Origin: Pseudomonas fluorescens
GTDB taxonomy: Bacteria; Pseudomonadota; Gammaproteobacteria; Pseudomonadales; Pseudomonadaceae
DNA length: 64,000 nt
Assembly: GCF_902498185.1 (NCBI RefSeq)
Contig: NZ_CABVIX010000001.1
Location: 766,365 to 830,364, forward strand
Direction of reading: 5' to 3'
This document shows, piece by piece, positions 30,596-39,463 of the stretch; within the stretch, counting starts at the first letter, position 1; every line of letters starts with the position of its first letter. Under the pieces are notes generated by a model. It was not told where the DNA came from. It was given only the letters and a program-made list of their open reading frames with translations, and searched no databases. A program made the position numbers and the translations under genes.

Positions 30596-31197
30596 GTGTC
30601 GAGCTCCTCGGCAGCTGGCATTTCACCCGGAACTTCGCCGTCGGCCTTGATGCCCTGGAAGGCGGCCAGGCGACGCGAGTAGTGGTCACGCACCACCAGG
30701 CTGAGCTGGCAGCCGGGGCAGGTGAACACACGGTGGGTGACGTTCTCGGTGTAGGTATCGCAGTGCGCGCACCACACTCGGCGTACGAGGGTGCCGCTGT
30801 GTTCGCGCAGCACTTCATCACGGTTCAGGTCTACCGCATTGGCCGCTTGCATGGCGGTACCGATAAAGCTTTCCGAACCGCTCAGGTACAGCCGGGTGCC
30901 CATGTGGGCGGCGCCCAGGTGCAGGTGCAGGGCATCGATCAGGGCCTGGTTGCTGGGAAACACCTCAAGGCCCGCAGCCTCGACGGTCTGCAACGCGCGC
31001 AGGTGGTCGTGGCCAGAGAAGGACTCAGTGGAATAGAGCAGGGTGCTGCGCTGGCGCTGGGAAGGCGACATGTCTGCGATCAATCGCAGCATGGCGGCGC
31101 CGCCACTGCCCTGGCCCGCAACCAGGTGACGCAGGCCGCCTGTCATGGGGTGCAGCTGGTCGTAGACCGGGCGGCTCTTGATGCCGGTGATTAGCAT
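30592..31197 (-). CDS. DmmA-like dimethylamine monooxygenase subunit family protein
   Basis: 201 residues. The first 140 resemble the DmmA-like family (SRPVYDQLHPMTGG, LYLSGSESFIG, a ferredoxin-reductase-like alpha/beta core). The C-terminus holds a four-Cys knuckle pair C143-x2-C146 and C160-x2-C163 (WCAHC ... CPGC), a rubredoxin or zinc-ribbon-like site. GAGGTG precedes the ATG. First gene of the four-gene minus-strand cluster; it presumably works in electron transfer or assembly with the reductase and the heme N-demethylase. The role is by family and context. Confidence 0.75.
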   Translation of the reverse strand: MLITGIKSRPVYDQLHPMTGGLRHLVAGQGSGGAAMLRLIADMSPSQRQRSTLLYSTESFSGHDHLRALQTVEAAGLEVFPSNQALIDALHLHLGAAHMGTRLYLSGSESFIGTAMQAANAVDLNRDEVLREHSGTLVRRVWCAHCDTYTENVTHRVFTCPGCQLSLVVRDHYSRRLAAFQGIKADGEVPGEMPAAEELDT

Positions 31198-31302
31198 GGT
31201 GACACACCTCGTAAGCCGTTACCCCGGATGTGCCCGGCGGTAACAAAGTCGGCTGGTTCAAGACTCATGCAGGGAACCAAGCAGGCCCCATGCCATATTG
31301 CC

Positions 31303-31314
31303 TATGGTTTTATA
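31303..31314. promoter_or_regulatory. 12-bp motif TATGGTTTTATA upstream of the N-demethylase cluster
   Basis: It lies about 110 bp before the DmmA-like gene and is followed by a degenerate second copy (tgttttata, 31315-31323). The identical 12-mer occurs in opposite orientation at 32942-32953 upstream of the aldehyde dehydrogenase. A shared operator, for example for the nearby GntR regulator, is inferred. Confidence 0.45.
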
Positions 31315-31396
31315 TGTTTTATACCGGACGCTGAATCAGGGCGTTATCTTCAGGTCTTTCAGGGTCATCAGTTCAGGACAAGGCACTGGACGAGTG

Positions 31397-31423
31397 CGCG
31401 GCGCACCGGTGAGGTGCGTCGCG
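31397..31423 (-). terminator. Hairpin after the aldehyde dehydrogenase gene
   Basis: Arms cgcggcgcacc / ggtgcgtcgcg (11 bp, one mismatch) with a 5-nt loop, just past the aldehyde dehydrogenase stop on the minus strand. It suggests the downstream N-demethylase genes use their own promoter. Confidence 0.5.
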
Positions 31424-31431
31424 GGGCGGGA

Positions 31432-32856
31432 TCAGTGCTTGAACATCACATGGCGCACGCAGGTGTAGTCTTCCAGGCCGTACATGGACATGTCCTTGCC
31501 ATAGCCCGACTGCTTCATGCCGCCATGAGGCATTTCGCTCACCAGCATGAAGTGGGTGTTCACCCAGGTGCAGCCGTACTGCAGGCGCGCCGCCAGGCGG
31601 TTCGCACGCCCGACGTCACGCGTCCACACGGAGGAGGCGAGGCCATATTCAGAGTCGTTGGCGAACGCCAAAGCCTGAGCTTCGTCGGTGAAGGACGTAA
31701 CGCTCACGACCGGACCGAAGACCTCACGCTGGACAATCTCGTCATCCTGGCGGGCGTCGGCCAGCACGGTCGGCTCGAAGAAGAAGCCCGGACCTTCGAC
31801 ACGCTTGCCGCCGGTGACCACGCGGATGTGTGGCTGGGCCTTGGCGCGCTCGACAAAACCTTCGACGCGCTCCAGGTGCTCGCGGGTGATCAATGGGCCG
31901 AGTTCGGTCTGCGGGTCGTCCTGCATCCCATGGCGCAGGCTGGCCACCGCCTCGCCAAGCTTGCTGACAAAACGGTCGTAGACGCCTTGCTGTACATACA
32001 GTCGGCAGGCGGCAGTGCAATCCTGGCCGGCATTGTAGAAGCCGAAGGCACGGATGCCTTCGACAGCGGCGTCGATGTCGGCATCGTCGAAGATCAGTAC
32101 TGGGGCCTTGCCGCCCAGTTCCATGTGGGTGCGTTTCACGCTGGCAGCGGTGCTGGAGATGATGCGCGCACCGGTGGCAATCGAACCCGTCAGGGATACC
32201 AGGCGCACCTTGGGATGATTGACCAGAGGCTCGCCAACGCTTGGGCCGCGGCCGAACAGGATGTTGACCACGCCGGCCGGGAACAGGTCGGCGATGATGC
32301 GGCCCAGCTCCAGTGCGGTCAACGGGGTCTGCTCGGACGGTTTGAGCACCACGCAGTTACCGGCCGCGAGCGCTGGAGCGATCTTCCAGGCGACCATCAT
32401 CAGCGGGTAGTTCCACGGGGCAATGGAGGCGACCACGCCGAGCGGGTCACGGCGAATCATCGAGGTGTGCCCGGGTAGATACTCGCCACCCGCCGAGCCC
32501 GACAGGCAGCGGCTGGCACCCGCGAAATAGCGGAACACATCGGCAATTGCAGGGATTTCGTCGTTGAGCGCGGCCTGAAGAGGCTTGCCGCAGTTCTGCG
32601 ACTCAAGGCGGGCAAGGGTCTGCGCCTCGGCTTCGATACGGTCGGCCAACTTGAGCAGCAACAGTGCGCGTTCCTTTGGCGGCGTCTGCGACCAGCCCTC
32701 GAATGCGCGGTCGGCGGCCTGGACCGCGGCATCGACCTGGGCGCTGCTGGCCTCGCGGATGTTCACCAGCACCGACCCCTCGGAGGGGTTGTAGACGGCA
32801 TAGGGATTGCCTTGGCCTTCGACCATCTGGCCGTCGATCAGAAGTTTGGTTTGCAT
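31432..32856 (-). CDS. Aldehyde dehydrogenase, gamma-aminobutyraldehyde dehydrogenase-like
   Basis: 474 residues, ALDH superfamily: cofactor segment [13 protein letters not shown], catalytic general base Glu246 (MELGGKAP) and nucleophile Cys280 ([10 protein letters not shown]). Overall it resembles PatD/YdcW-type enzymes that oxidise 4-aminobutanal to GABA in putrescine breakdown, NAD-dependent and cytoplasmic. The context next to an oxidative N-demethylase means an aminoaldehyde or formaldehyde substrate is also possible. It is divergent from a GntR gene, with a promoter candidate in the 250-bp gap. Confidence 0.85.
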   Translation of the reverse strand: MQTKLLIDGQMVEGQGNPYAVYNPSEGSVLVNIREASSAQVDAAVQAADRAFEGWSQTPPKERALLLLKLADRIEAEAQTLARLESQNCGKPLQAALNDEIPAIADVFRYFAGASRCLSGSAGGEYLPGHTSMIRRDPLGVVASIAPWNYPLMMVAWKIAPALAAGNCVVLKPSEQTPLTALELGRIIADLFPAGVVNILFGRGPSVGEPLVNHPKVRLVSLTGSIATGARIISSTAASVKRTHMELGGKAPVLIFDDADIDAAVEGIRAFGFYNAGQDCTAACRLYVQQGVYDRFVSKLGEAVASLRHGMQDDPQTELGPLITREHLERVEGFVERAKAQPHIRVVTGGKRVEGPGFFFEPTVLADARQDDEIVQREVFGPVVSVTSFTDEAQALAFANDSEYGLASSVWTRDVGRANRLAARLQYGCTWVNTHFMLVSEMPHGGMKQSGYGKDMSMYGLEDYTCVRHVMFKH

Positions 32857-32941
32857 GGCGTATTCCTTGGTCGGTCTTGTAATTGGAAAGTCGCGTGCGC
32901 AGGGAGCTTCAAAACGCTTCGCCTGGGAAAATCAGTAAACC

Positions 32942-32953
32942 TATAAAACCATA
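32942..32953. promoter_or_regulatory. 12-bp motif TATAAAACCATA (second copy, inverted)
   Basis: Exact reverse complement of the motif at 31303-31314. It overlaps the -10 element of the candidate aldehyde dehydrogenase promoter, a position suited to repression. Confidence 0.45.
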
Positions 32954-32976
32954 TCTTAAACTCTGCATGTTGCCAA
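32948..32976 (-). promoter_or_regulatory. Candidate sigma-70 promoter of the aldehyde dehydrogenase gene
   Basis: On the minus strand: TTGGCA (32971-32976), 17-nt spacer, TATGGT (32948-32953), about 90 bp before the ATG. Good -35 and spacing, weak -10, as expected for a regulated promoter. Confidence 0.5.
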
Positions 32977-33107
32977 CTGTTACATTCGGGCGCTCCACGT
33001 CACGGTTCAGTGCTATCGCCAGGCAAGCGGTTAGCTATAAGATGCGAAACCAACCTTTTAACCGAGGCCCGTCAGCCAAGCCTTGCACCGCTCGATGAGG
33101 AGAGGCA

Positions 33108-33860
33108 ATGAATGCCCTGAACACTGCTCGTAATACTGCTTTCATTCGGCTGCGCCAGGAAGGGCGTACCGATGAAGTGGCACGTCGGCTGGTGGAAGCC
33201 ATCGAACTCGGTCTGTTTGCCGAGGGCCAGCAGTTGCCCAGCGAATCGGAGCTGGCGCTGCAGCTGGGCGTGGCCACGGTCACTTTGCGCGAGGCGCTGG
33301 TGGTGCTGCGCCAGCGCGGGTTGATCGAGACCCGGCGCGGACGCAATGGCGGCAGTTTCGTGTGCGCGCCCGTCGAATTGCCCGAGGCACATCTGCTGCA
33401 ACGCCTGCGCGAGATGAGCGGGCCGGATCTGCGCGACCTGGGCGACGAGCAGACGGCCATCTCCGGCACTGCGGCGCGGCTGGCTGCCAAGCGCAGCACG
33501 CGCGAGCAGCAATCGCGCATTGCCCAGCATATCGAGACGCTGCACCAGGCGGGCACGCGCCTGGCCCGGCACCGCGCCGATGCGCGCTTTCACATCGAGG
33601 TGGCGGCCGCCGCCCAGTCCCTGCGCCTCACCCATGCCGAAATGCGCCTGCAGTCAGAAGTCGGTGAGCTCTTGTGGCTGGAGGCTGCCGGTGGCGGCGA
33701 TGTGGAGGTGGTCGAGAAGGAGCACCGGGCGATCTTGCAGGCACTGGTCGGGGGGGACGCGGTGCTTGCCGGCGCACTGGCCGAGGCTCATGTCAGCCGG
33801 GGCATCAAGCGCCTGATCAGCCTGCGCCTGCAGTTGCTGGCTGGAACCGACGATGCTTGA
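33108..33860 (+). CDS. GntR/FadR-family transcriptional regulator (FCD domain)
   Basis: 250 residues. Winged helix-turn-helix at about residues 22-85 (LPSESELALQLGVATVTLREAL...GGSFV) followed by an all-helical FCD ligand domain with scattered metal-site candidates (D in ARHRADARFHIEVA, and later H residues). GAGGAGAGG precedes the ATG. It is divergent from the aldehyde dehydrogenase and upstream of a Cache protein and glcDEFG. It could be the glycolate regulator GlcC or an amine-pathway regulator; the divergent position and the shared 12-bp motif favour the latter. Unproven. Confidence 0.85.
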   Translation: MNALNTARNTAFIRLRQEGRTDEVARRLVEAIELGLFAEGQQLPSESELALQLGVATVTLREALVVLRQRGLIETRRGRNGGSFVCAPVELPEAHLLQRLREMSGPDLRDLGDEQTAISGTAARLAAKRSTREQQSRIAQHIETLHQAGTRLARHRADARFHIEVAAAAQSLRLTHAEMRLQSEVGELLWLEAAGGGDVEVVEKEHRAILQALVGGDAVLAGALAEAHVSRGIKRLISLRLQLLAGTDDA

Positions 33861-33945
33861 GACCTATGCACGCCAGGCTGGCGAGGTATTTGCGTGCTCT
33901 GCCGCTCTACATAACAAGAAAGCCGAATCGGCGTGAGGTGATGCC

Positions 33946-34728
33946 ATGTTTGCCCTGAGCGATAATGACCCGCTGGCGGTGTGTGCCCGCCAGCTCGACA
34001 CGACCCTGGAGACGATTTTCAGCCAGGCCCGCCAGTTGGTGGATGAAACCCAGGCGCTCTGGGAGCGTGTCCTCTCCGAAGGCCGCCAGCCAGGCGCCAA
34101 GGACCTTGCCAGGCTGCGCCCGGCCATTGACCGGCAATTGCTGGCCACGGGAGCGTTTGGCTGTGGTGGCGGGGTGATTCTCGAGCCGGGGTGTCTGGCG
34201 GACCGGGAGATGCACCTGGAATGGTGGTACCTGGCCGACGCGAACAAGACCCTGCCGCTGCGCCCCAACTTCGACCGGCGTCGAGAGAACTACTACGACT
34301 ACACCGCCATGCCCTGGTACAGCCGCCCGCGTGACAGCGGCAAGCCAGTGGTGGAAGGGCCGTACGTGGACCTCTACGGCACCAACATGTACGTGCTGAC
34401 CTTCACGATTCCGATCATGGTTCACGGACGCTTCATCGGTGTGGCCGGGCTGGACCTGTCATTGCATAACGTCGAACGCCTGCTGGTACGCAGTCTGATG
34501 CGCCTGGAGCATGAGGCTGTACTGCTCTCCGCCGATGGCCGCGTGATCGCCTCCAACACCGCCAACTGGATGGTGGGCGACCTGGCCGTCGAATTGCTCG
34601 ACACGGTGCCACAGGATGGTGTGCGCCTGGCGCTGGCACAGTCCGAGGCAGGGTGGTCGCTGGTGCGTCTGCCCGTGATGAGGCCTGGATCGACACAGCA
34701 AATGTCTGGCCCATGCTGCGCCCGGTGA
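33946..34728 (+). CDS. Stand-alone Cache-domain protein, apparently soluble
   Basis: 260 residues. The central region (about 115-170: YYDYTAMPWYSRPR, GPYVDLYGTNMYVLTFTIPI, GVAGLDLSL) is the classic extracytoplasmic small-molecule-binding Cache fold. There is no signal peptide and no membrane helix, unlike chemoreceptors. No output domain follows; the protein ends in a compositionally odd tail (RPGSTQQMSGPCCAR), which could reflect a frameshift. It lies 85 bp after the GntR gene, so it may bind the pathway ligand in the cytoplasm. Function unknown. Confidence 0.75.
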   Translation: MFALSDNDPLAVCARQLDTTLETIFSQARQLVDETQALWERVLSEGRQPGAKDLARLRPAIDRQLLATGAFGCGGGVILEPGCLADREMHLEWWYLADANKTLPLRPNFDRRRENYYDYTAMPWYSRPRDSGKPVVEGPYVDLYGTNMYVLTFTIPIMVHGRFIGVAGLDLSLHNVERLLVRSLMRLEHEAVLLSADGRVIASNTANWMVGDLAVELLDTVPQDGVRLALAQSEAGWSLVRLPVMRPGSTQQMSGPCCAR

Positions 34729-34791
34729 AAACCGTTACCGCTACACTCAGAGGATACGGCCACCGATAACAACAGGACCTCAGAGCCTGCC

Positions 34792-36291
34792 ATGAACATC
34801 CTCTATGACGAACGCGTCGATGGTGCACTGCCAGAAGTGAACAAGGCGGAGTTTCTTGCGACGCTGCATGAACGCCTGCCCGATCTCGACATCCTGCACC
34901 GTGAGGAGGACCTGCGGCCCTACGAGTGCGACGGTCTTTCGGCCTACCGGACCACGCCCCTGCTGGTGGCGCTGCCCCAGCGCATCGAGCAGGTGCAAGC
35001 GCTGCTCAGGCTGTGCCATGAGAAACACGTGCCGGTGGTGGCGCGCGGTGCGGGCACGGGCCTTTCGGGAGGCGCGCTGCCGCTGGAGCAGGGCGTATTG
35101 CTGGTAATGGCGCGCTTCAACCGGATTCTCGAGGTCAACCCTGCAGGGCGCTACGCCCGGGTCCAGCCCGGAGTGCGCAACCTCGCCATTTCCCAGGCCG
35201 CCGCGCCTTTCGACCTGTACTACGCCCCCGACCCGTCCTCGCAGATCGCCTGTTCGATTGGCGGCAACGTGGCCGAGAACGCAGGCGGCGTGCACTGCCT
35301 GAAGTACGGCCTGACCGTGCACAACCTGCTCAAGGTCGATATCCTCACCGTCGAAGGCGAGCCGTTGACCCTGGGCACTGATGCGCTCGACAGCCCGGGC
35401 TTCGACCTGCTGGCACTATTCACCGGCTCCGAGGGCATGCTGGGCGTGATCACCGAGGTGACGGTCAAGCTGCTGCCCAAGCCCCAGGTGGCCAAGGTGC
35501 TGCTGGCAGCGTTCGATTCGGTCGAAAAAGCCGGTGCCGCCGTGGCCGATATCATTGCCGCGGGCATCATTCCCGGGGGCCTGGAGATGATGGACAACCT
35601 GGCGATTCGCGCCGCCGAGGACTTTATCCACGCCGGTTATCCGGTCGAGGCCGAGGCCATCCTGTTGTGCGAGCTCGATGGCGTTGAAGCCGATGTGCAC
35701 GAAGATTGCGTGCGTGTGGGCCAGGTGCTCGAGCGCGCGGGTGCCACCGAAGTGCGGCTGGCCCGCGATGAGGCCGAGCGCGTGCGCTTCTGGGCGGGAC
35801 GCAAGAATGCCTTTCCGGCCGTAGGGCGTCTGTCTCCGGACTACTACTGCATGGACGGCACCATTCCACGGCGCGAGCTCCCGGGCGTACTGCAGGGCAT
35901 CTCCGAGCTTGCCAGCGAATACGGCCTGCGTGTGGCCAACGTGTTTCATGCAGGGGACGGCAACATGCACCCGCTCATCCTCTTCGATGCCAACCAGCCC
36001 GGCGAGCTGGAGCGCGCCGAAGCGCTGGGCGGGAAGATACTGGAACTGTGCGTGGCGGTCGGGGGCAGCATCACTGGCGAGCATGGCGTGGGCCGCGAGA
36101 AGATCAACCAGATGTGCGCGCAGTTCAGTGCCGATGAGATCACGCTGTTCCACGGAGTCAAGGCGGCCTTTGATCCAGGCGGGCTGCTCAACCTGGGCAA
36201 GAACATCCCCACCTTGCACCGCTGCGCCGAATTCGGTGCCATGCACGTGCACCTCGGCAAGCTGCCATTTCCTGAACTGGAGCGTTTTTGA
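34792..36291 (+). CDS. glcD: Glycolate oxidase FAD-linked subunit GlcD
   Basis: 499 residues, FAD-linked oxidase (PCMH-type FAD domain): PVVARGAGTGLSGGALPL and PDPSSQIACSIGGNVAENAGG in the FAD domain, and NVFHAGDGNMHPLI plus GSITGEHGVGREK in the C-terminal substrate domain. It oxidises glycolate to glyoxylate as part of the membrane-associated GlcDEF complex. The length equals E. coli GlcD (499). Its stop overlaps the glcE ATG. Confidence 0.95.
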   Translation: MNILYDERVDGALPEVNKAEFLATLHERLPDLDILHREEDLRPYECDGLSAYRTTPLLVALPQRIEQVQALLRLCHEKHVPVVARGAGTGLSGGALPLEQGVLLVMARFNRILEVNPAGRYARVQPGVRNLAISQAAAPFDLYYAPDPSSQIACSIGGNVAENAGGVHCLKYGLTVHNLLKVDILTVEGEPLTLGTDALDSPGFDLLALFTGSEGMLGVITEVTVKLLPKPQVAKVLLAAFDSVEKAGAAVADIIAAGIIPGGLEMMDNLAIRAAEDFIHAGYPVEAEAILLCELDGVEADVHEDCVRVGQVLERAGATEVRLARDEAERVRFWAGRKNAFPAVGRLSPDYYCMDGTIPRRELPGVLQGISELASEYGLRVANVFHAGDGNMHPLILFDANQPGELERAEALGGKILELCVAVGGSITGEHGVGREKINQMCAQFSADEITLFHGVKAAFDPGGLLNLGKNIPTLHRCAEFGAMHVHLGKLPFPELERF

Positions 36292-37343
36292 TGAGCAGCG
36301 CATGTGATGCCAGCGCATCATTGCTGGAGCAGGTCCAGGATGCCCTGGCGGGAGGACGCGCCTTGCGTATCCAGGGCAGCGACAGCAAGGCCGGGCTTGG
36401 CCGGGCGGTGAACGGCGAAACCCTGGACACCCGGGCTCACTGTGGCATTGTCAGCTACGATCCGACCGAGCTGGTCGTGACCGCACGCGCTGGCACGCCG
36501 CTGCGGGAACTGGAGCAGGCACTGGACGCCCAGGGTCAGTGCCTGCCCTGCGAGGCGCCGCATCTGGGGCCGGGCGCCACTGTGGGGGGCATGGTCGCGG
36601 CGGGGTTGTCTGGGCCACGCCGGCCTTGGGCCGGTTCGGTGCGCGACTTCGTGCTCGGCACCCGGCTGATCACCGGCCACGGCAAGCACCTGCGCTTTGG
36701 GGGCGAGGTGATGAAAAACGTTGCTGGATATGATCTTTCGCGGCTGATGGCGGGCAGCTTTGGCTGCCTGGGCGTGATCACCGAAGTGTCGCTCAAGGTG
36801 CTGCCCAAGCCGCGCGCAGTGGCCAACCTGCGCCTGGCCGTCGACGCCAGCGAGGCCCTGCGCCGGCTTGCCGAATGGGGCCAGCAACCTCTGCCGCTGA
36901 GCGCAGCCTGCCATGACGGCCAGGCCCTGCACCTGCGCCTCGAGGGTGGGGAGGGCTCGGTCGCGGCCGCCCGTGAGCGGCTTGGCTGTGAGGCTGTCGA
37001 ACCCGGTTTCTGGGAGGCCTTGCGCGAGCAGCGCCTGGCCTTTTTCGACGACCCAAGGCCGCTCTGGCGACTGAGCCTGCCACACGCCACGCCGCCCCTG
37101 GACCTGCCCGGCACGCAGCTTATCGACTGGGGCGGCGCTCAGCGTTGGCTCAAGAGTGACGCCCAGGCCGAGCCGATTCGCGCCATCGCCAGCCGCGCCG
37201 GCGGTCATGCAACGTGCCTGGACGGGGGCGACAGCCCGTTTCACCCGCTGCCCGGGCTGCTGCTGCGCTACCACCGCCAGCTCAAGGCGCAACTGGACCC
37301 GCAGGGTATCTTCAACCCTGGGCGGATGTACGCAGACTTCTGA
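36291..37343 (+). CDS. glcE: Glycolate oxidase FAD-binding subunit GlcE
   Basis: 350 residues. FAD-binding domain resembling GlcD but shorter: LRIQGSDSKAGLG, CEAPHLGPGATVGGMVAAGLSGP, VMKNVAGYDLSRLMAGSFG and a C-terminal GIFNPGRMYADF. The ATG at 36291 overlaps the glcD stop by one base. It is required together with GlcD and GlcF for activity. The next gene starts 8 nt later. Confidence 0.94.
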   Translation: MSSACDASASLLEQVQDALAGGRALRIQGSDSKAGLGRAVNGETLDTRAHCGIVSYDPTELVVTARAGTPLRELEQALDAQGQCLPCEAPHLGPGATVGGMVAAGLSGPRRPWAGSVRDFVLGTRLITGHGKHLRFGGEVMKNVAGYDLSRLMAGSFGCLGVITEVSLKVLPKPRAVANLRLAVDASEALRRLAEWGQQPLPLSAACHDGQALHLRLEGGEGSVAAARERLGCEAVEPGFWEALREQRLAFFDDPRPLWRLSLPHATPPLDLPGTQLIDWGGAQRWLKSDAQAEPIRAIASRAGGHATCLDGGDSPFHPLPGLLLRYHRQLKAQLDPQGIFNPGRMYADF

Positions 37344-37351
37344 GGCCAACC

Positions 37352-38569
37352 ATGCAAACCCATCTGAGTGAACAGGCCCGCGCACTGCCGCGCGGCGAGG
37401 AAGCCGAAGCCATCCTGCGCAGCTGCGTGCACTGCGGTTTCTGCAACGCCACATGCCCTACCTACCAGTTGCTGGGCGACGAGCTGGACGGCCCGCGTGG
37501 GCGCATCTACCTGATGAAGCAGGTCATGGAGGGCCACACGCCCACGGCTAGCACCCTCGAGCACCTCGACCGCTGCCTGACCTGCCGCAACTGCGAAACC
37601 ACCTGTCCCTCAGGGGTGCAGTACCACAATCTGCTGGACATTGGCCGCGAGGTGGTCGAGCAGCAGGTTCCGCGCACCCTGGGCGATCGAATGCTGCGCG
37701 CCGGGGTGCGGGCGGTGGTACCGCATGCCGGGCTGTTCAAGGTATTGGTCGACACTGGCAGCCTGCTGCGGCCCGTCCTGCCAGGATTCTTCAAGGCCAA
37801 GCTGCCGCGCCAGGTGCATCCGGCCGGCGTGCGCCCGGCGCTGCGTCATGCGCGGCGCATGTTGATGCTCGAAGGCTGCGTGCAACCGGGGCTGTCGCCC
37901 AATACCAACGCTGCCGCGGCGCGGGTGCTCGATCGCCTGCAGGTCAGCGTGGAGCCGGTGCGGCAGGCCGGCTGCTGCGGGGCGGTGGACTACCATCTCA
38001 ATGCCCAGCAAGCGGGGCTGGACCGTGCCCGGCACAACATCGATGCCTGGTGGCCGGCCATTGAAGCCGGTGCCGAGGCAATCGTGCAGACCGCCAGCGG
38101 GTGCGGCGCGTTCATCAAGGACTATGGCCATCTGCTTGAGCATGATCCGCAGTACGCGGACAAGGCCCGGCGTGTCAGCGAACTGGCCAAGGACCTGGTG
38201 GAAGTGCTGCGGGACGCGCCGCTGGAACACCTCGGCGTGCATGCCGAACCGAGCCTGGCTTTCCACTGCCCCTGTACCCTGCAGCACGCACAAAAGCTGG
38301 GTGGTGCCGTGGAGTCGGTGCTGACCCGGCTGGGCTTCCACCTGACCGCCGTTCCTGACGCTCACCTGTGCTGCGGATCGGCCGGCACTTACTCACTGAC
38401 CCAGCCGACACTGTCGCGACAGTTGCGTGACAACAAGCTCAACGCCTTGGAGAGTGGCCGACCGCAGGTAATCGCCACCGCCAATATCGGCTGCCAGGCC
38501 CATCTGGACAGCGCGGGCCGCACCCCGGTCAGGCATTGGATCGAACTGGTCGACCAAGCCATGGCCTGA
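37352..38569 (+). CDS. glcF: Glycolate oxidase iron-sulfur subunit GlcF
   Basis: 405 residues. Two [4Fe-4S] motifs: C25/C28/C31/C35 (CVHCGFCNATCP) and C75/C78/C81/C85 (CLTCRNCETTCP), then two CCG heterodisulfide-reductase-type domains (QAGCCGAVDYH and LCCGSAGTYSL). It transfers electrons from the GlcD/GlcE flavins to the quinone pool. The ATG at 37352 follows the glcE stop by 8 nt; the longer upstream in-frame extension overlaps glcE and is rejected. Confidence 0.95.
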   Translation: MQTHLSEQARALPRGEEAEAILRSCVHCGFCNATCPTYQLLGDELDGPRGRIYLMKQVMEGHTPTASTLEHLDRCLTCRNCETTCPSGVQYHNLLDIGREVVEQQVPRTLGDRMLRAGVRAVVPHAGLFKVLVDTGSLLRPVLPGFFKAKLPRQVHPAGVRPALRHARRMLMLEGCVQPGLSPNTNAAAARVLDRLQVSVEPVRQAGCCGAVDYHLNAQQAGLDRARHNIDAWWPAIEAGAEAIVQTASGCGAFIKDYGHLLEHDPQYADKARRVSELAKDLVEVLRDAPLEHLGVHAEPSLAFHCPCTLQHAQKLGGAVESVLTRLGFHLTAVPDAHLCCGSAGTYSLTQPTLSRQLRDNKLNALESGRPQVIATANIGCQAHLDSAGRTPVRHWIELVDQAMA

Positions 38570-38603
38570 CCCGCTACTCTTAGGTTTTTTTCGAGGACTT
38601 GCC

Positions 38604-39011
38604 ATGTTTACCAAAGCCGTACTCAGCCTGAGCGATGCCCTGCAGATCCTGCACGCGGCCCGTGCGCAGGCCCACGCCAATCAGTGGAACGTGGCGATTG
38701 CCGTGGTCGATGAGGGCGGTCACCCGCTGGCCCTCGAGCGGCTGGACGGCTGCGCGCCGATCGGCGCCTACATCGCGACTGAAAAGGCTCGTACGGCGGC
38801 ATTGGGGCGCCGGGAAACGAAGGGGTATGAAGACATGGTCAATGGCGGGCGCAGTGCATTTCTCTCTGCGCCGTTGCTGACCTCTCTGGAGGGTGGGGTA
38901 CCGGTGGTGGTGGATGGGCAGGTGGTGGGGGCCGTCGGGGTTTCCGGCGTCAAGCCCGACCAGGACGCATTGGTTGCCCATGCAGGGGCGAGCGCCCTGG
39001 TCAGCAGCTGA
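38604..39011 (+). CDS. glcG: GlcG/HbpS-family protein of the glycolate operon
   Basis: 135 residues, GlcG/HbpS (DUF336) fold: SLSDALQILHAARAQA, NVAIAVVDEGGHPLALERLDG, TEKARTAALGRRET and GAVGVSGVKPDQD. Homologues bind heme or small molecules; the role in glycolate use is not established. Located 34 bp after glcF with GAGGA before the ATG, as in the E. coli glc operon. Confidence 0.9.
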   Translation: MFTKAVLSLSDALQILHAARAQAHANQWNVAIAVVDEGGHPLALERLDGCAPIGAYIATEKARTAALGRRETKGYEDMVNGGRSAFLSAPLLTSLEGGVPVVVDGQVVGAVGVSGVKPDQDALVAHAGASALVSS

Positions 39012-39025
39012 CGACCGTTATTGAT

Positions 39026-39463
39026 TCAGTGCACTGAGCGCATTCGCTGGAGAGTTCTTTCGTCTGGCTTTGCTTCGAAGAAGCGATCGAGGGCCTGGTG
39101 AAATACCGAGCCCTCGGGTTCGAGCCCCGCAAACAGCGTCAGCGAGGACCGCAGCTTCAAGTCATCCGGATGCCCGAGGATCTGTAGCGCGCTTTTCTCC
39201 GCATGCAGCTGCAGGGCTTCGACACAGCCCCGAAGCCTGGGCCCTAGCACGTCATGGTGCAGGTATGCCCGTGCCTCGGTTACAGAGGAAATGGCATACC
39301 GCTCAGCCATCGTACTGTGGCCCAGGCCCTGGATCTGAGGAAACACGAACCACATCCAGTGGCTGCGCTTGGACCCCGCGCGCAGCTCCTCCATCACACG
39401 GTCGAACACAGGATCCTGCGCCTCGACGAAGCGCTCCAGGTCGAAATGATCCTTGCGGGTCAT
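39026..39463 (-). CDS. DUF1810-family protein
   Basis: 145 residues. The family signature is clear: FDLERFVEAQDPVFDRVMEEL, GSKRSHWMWFVFPQIQGLG, AERYAISSVTEARAYL and DDLKLRSSLTLFA. Small cytoplasmic helical proteins of unknown function. The start overlaps the stop of the upstream YdcH-like gene by 4 bases, so the two are co-translated. Its 3' end meets glcG from the other side with a 14-bp gap. Confidence 0.85.
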   Translation of the reverse strand: MTRKDHFDLERFVEAQDPVFDRVMEELRAGSKRSHWMWFVFPQIQGLGHSTMAERYAISSVTEARAYLHHDVLGPRLRGCVEALQLHAEKSALQILGHPDDLKLRSSLTLFAGLEPEGSVFHQALDRFFEAKPDERTLQRMRSVH

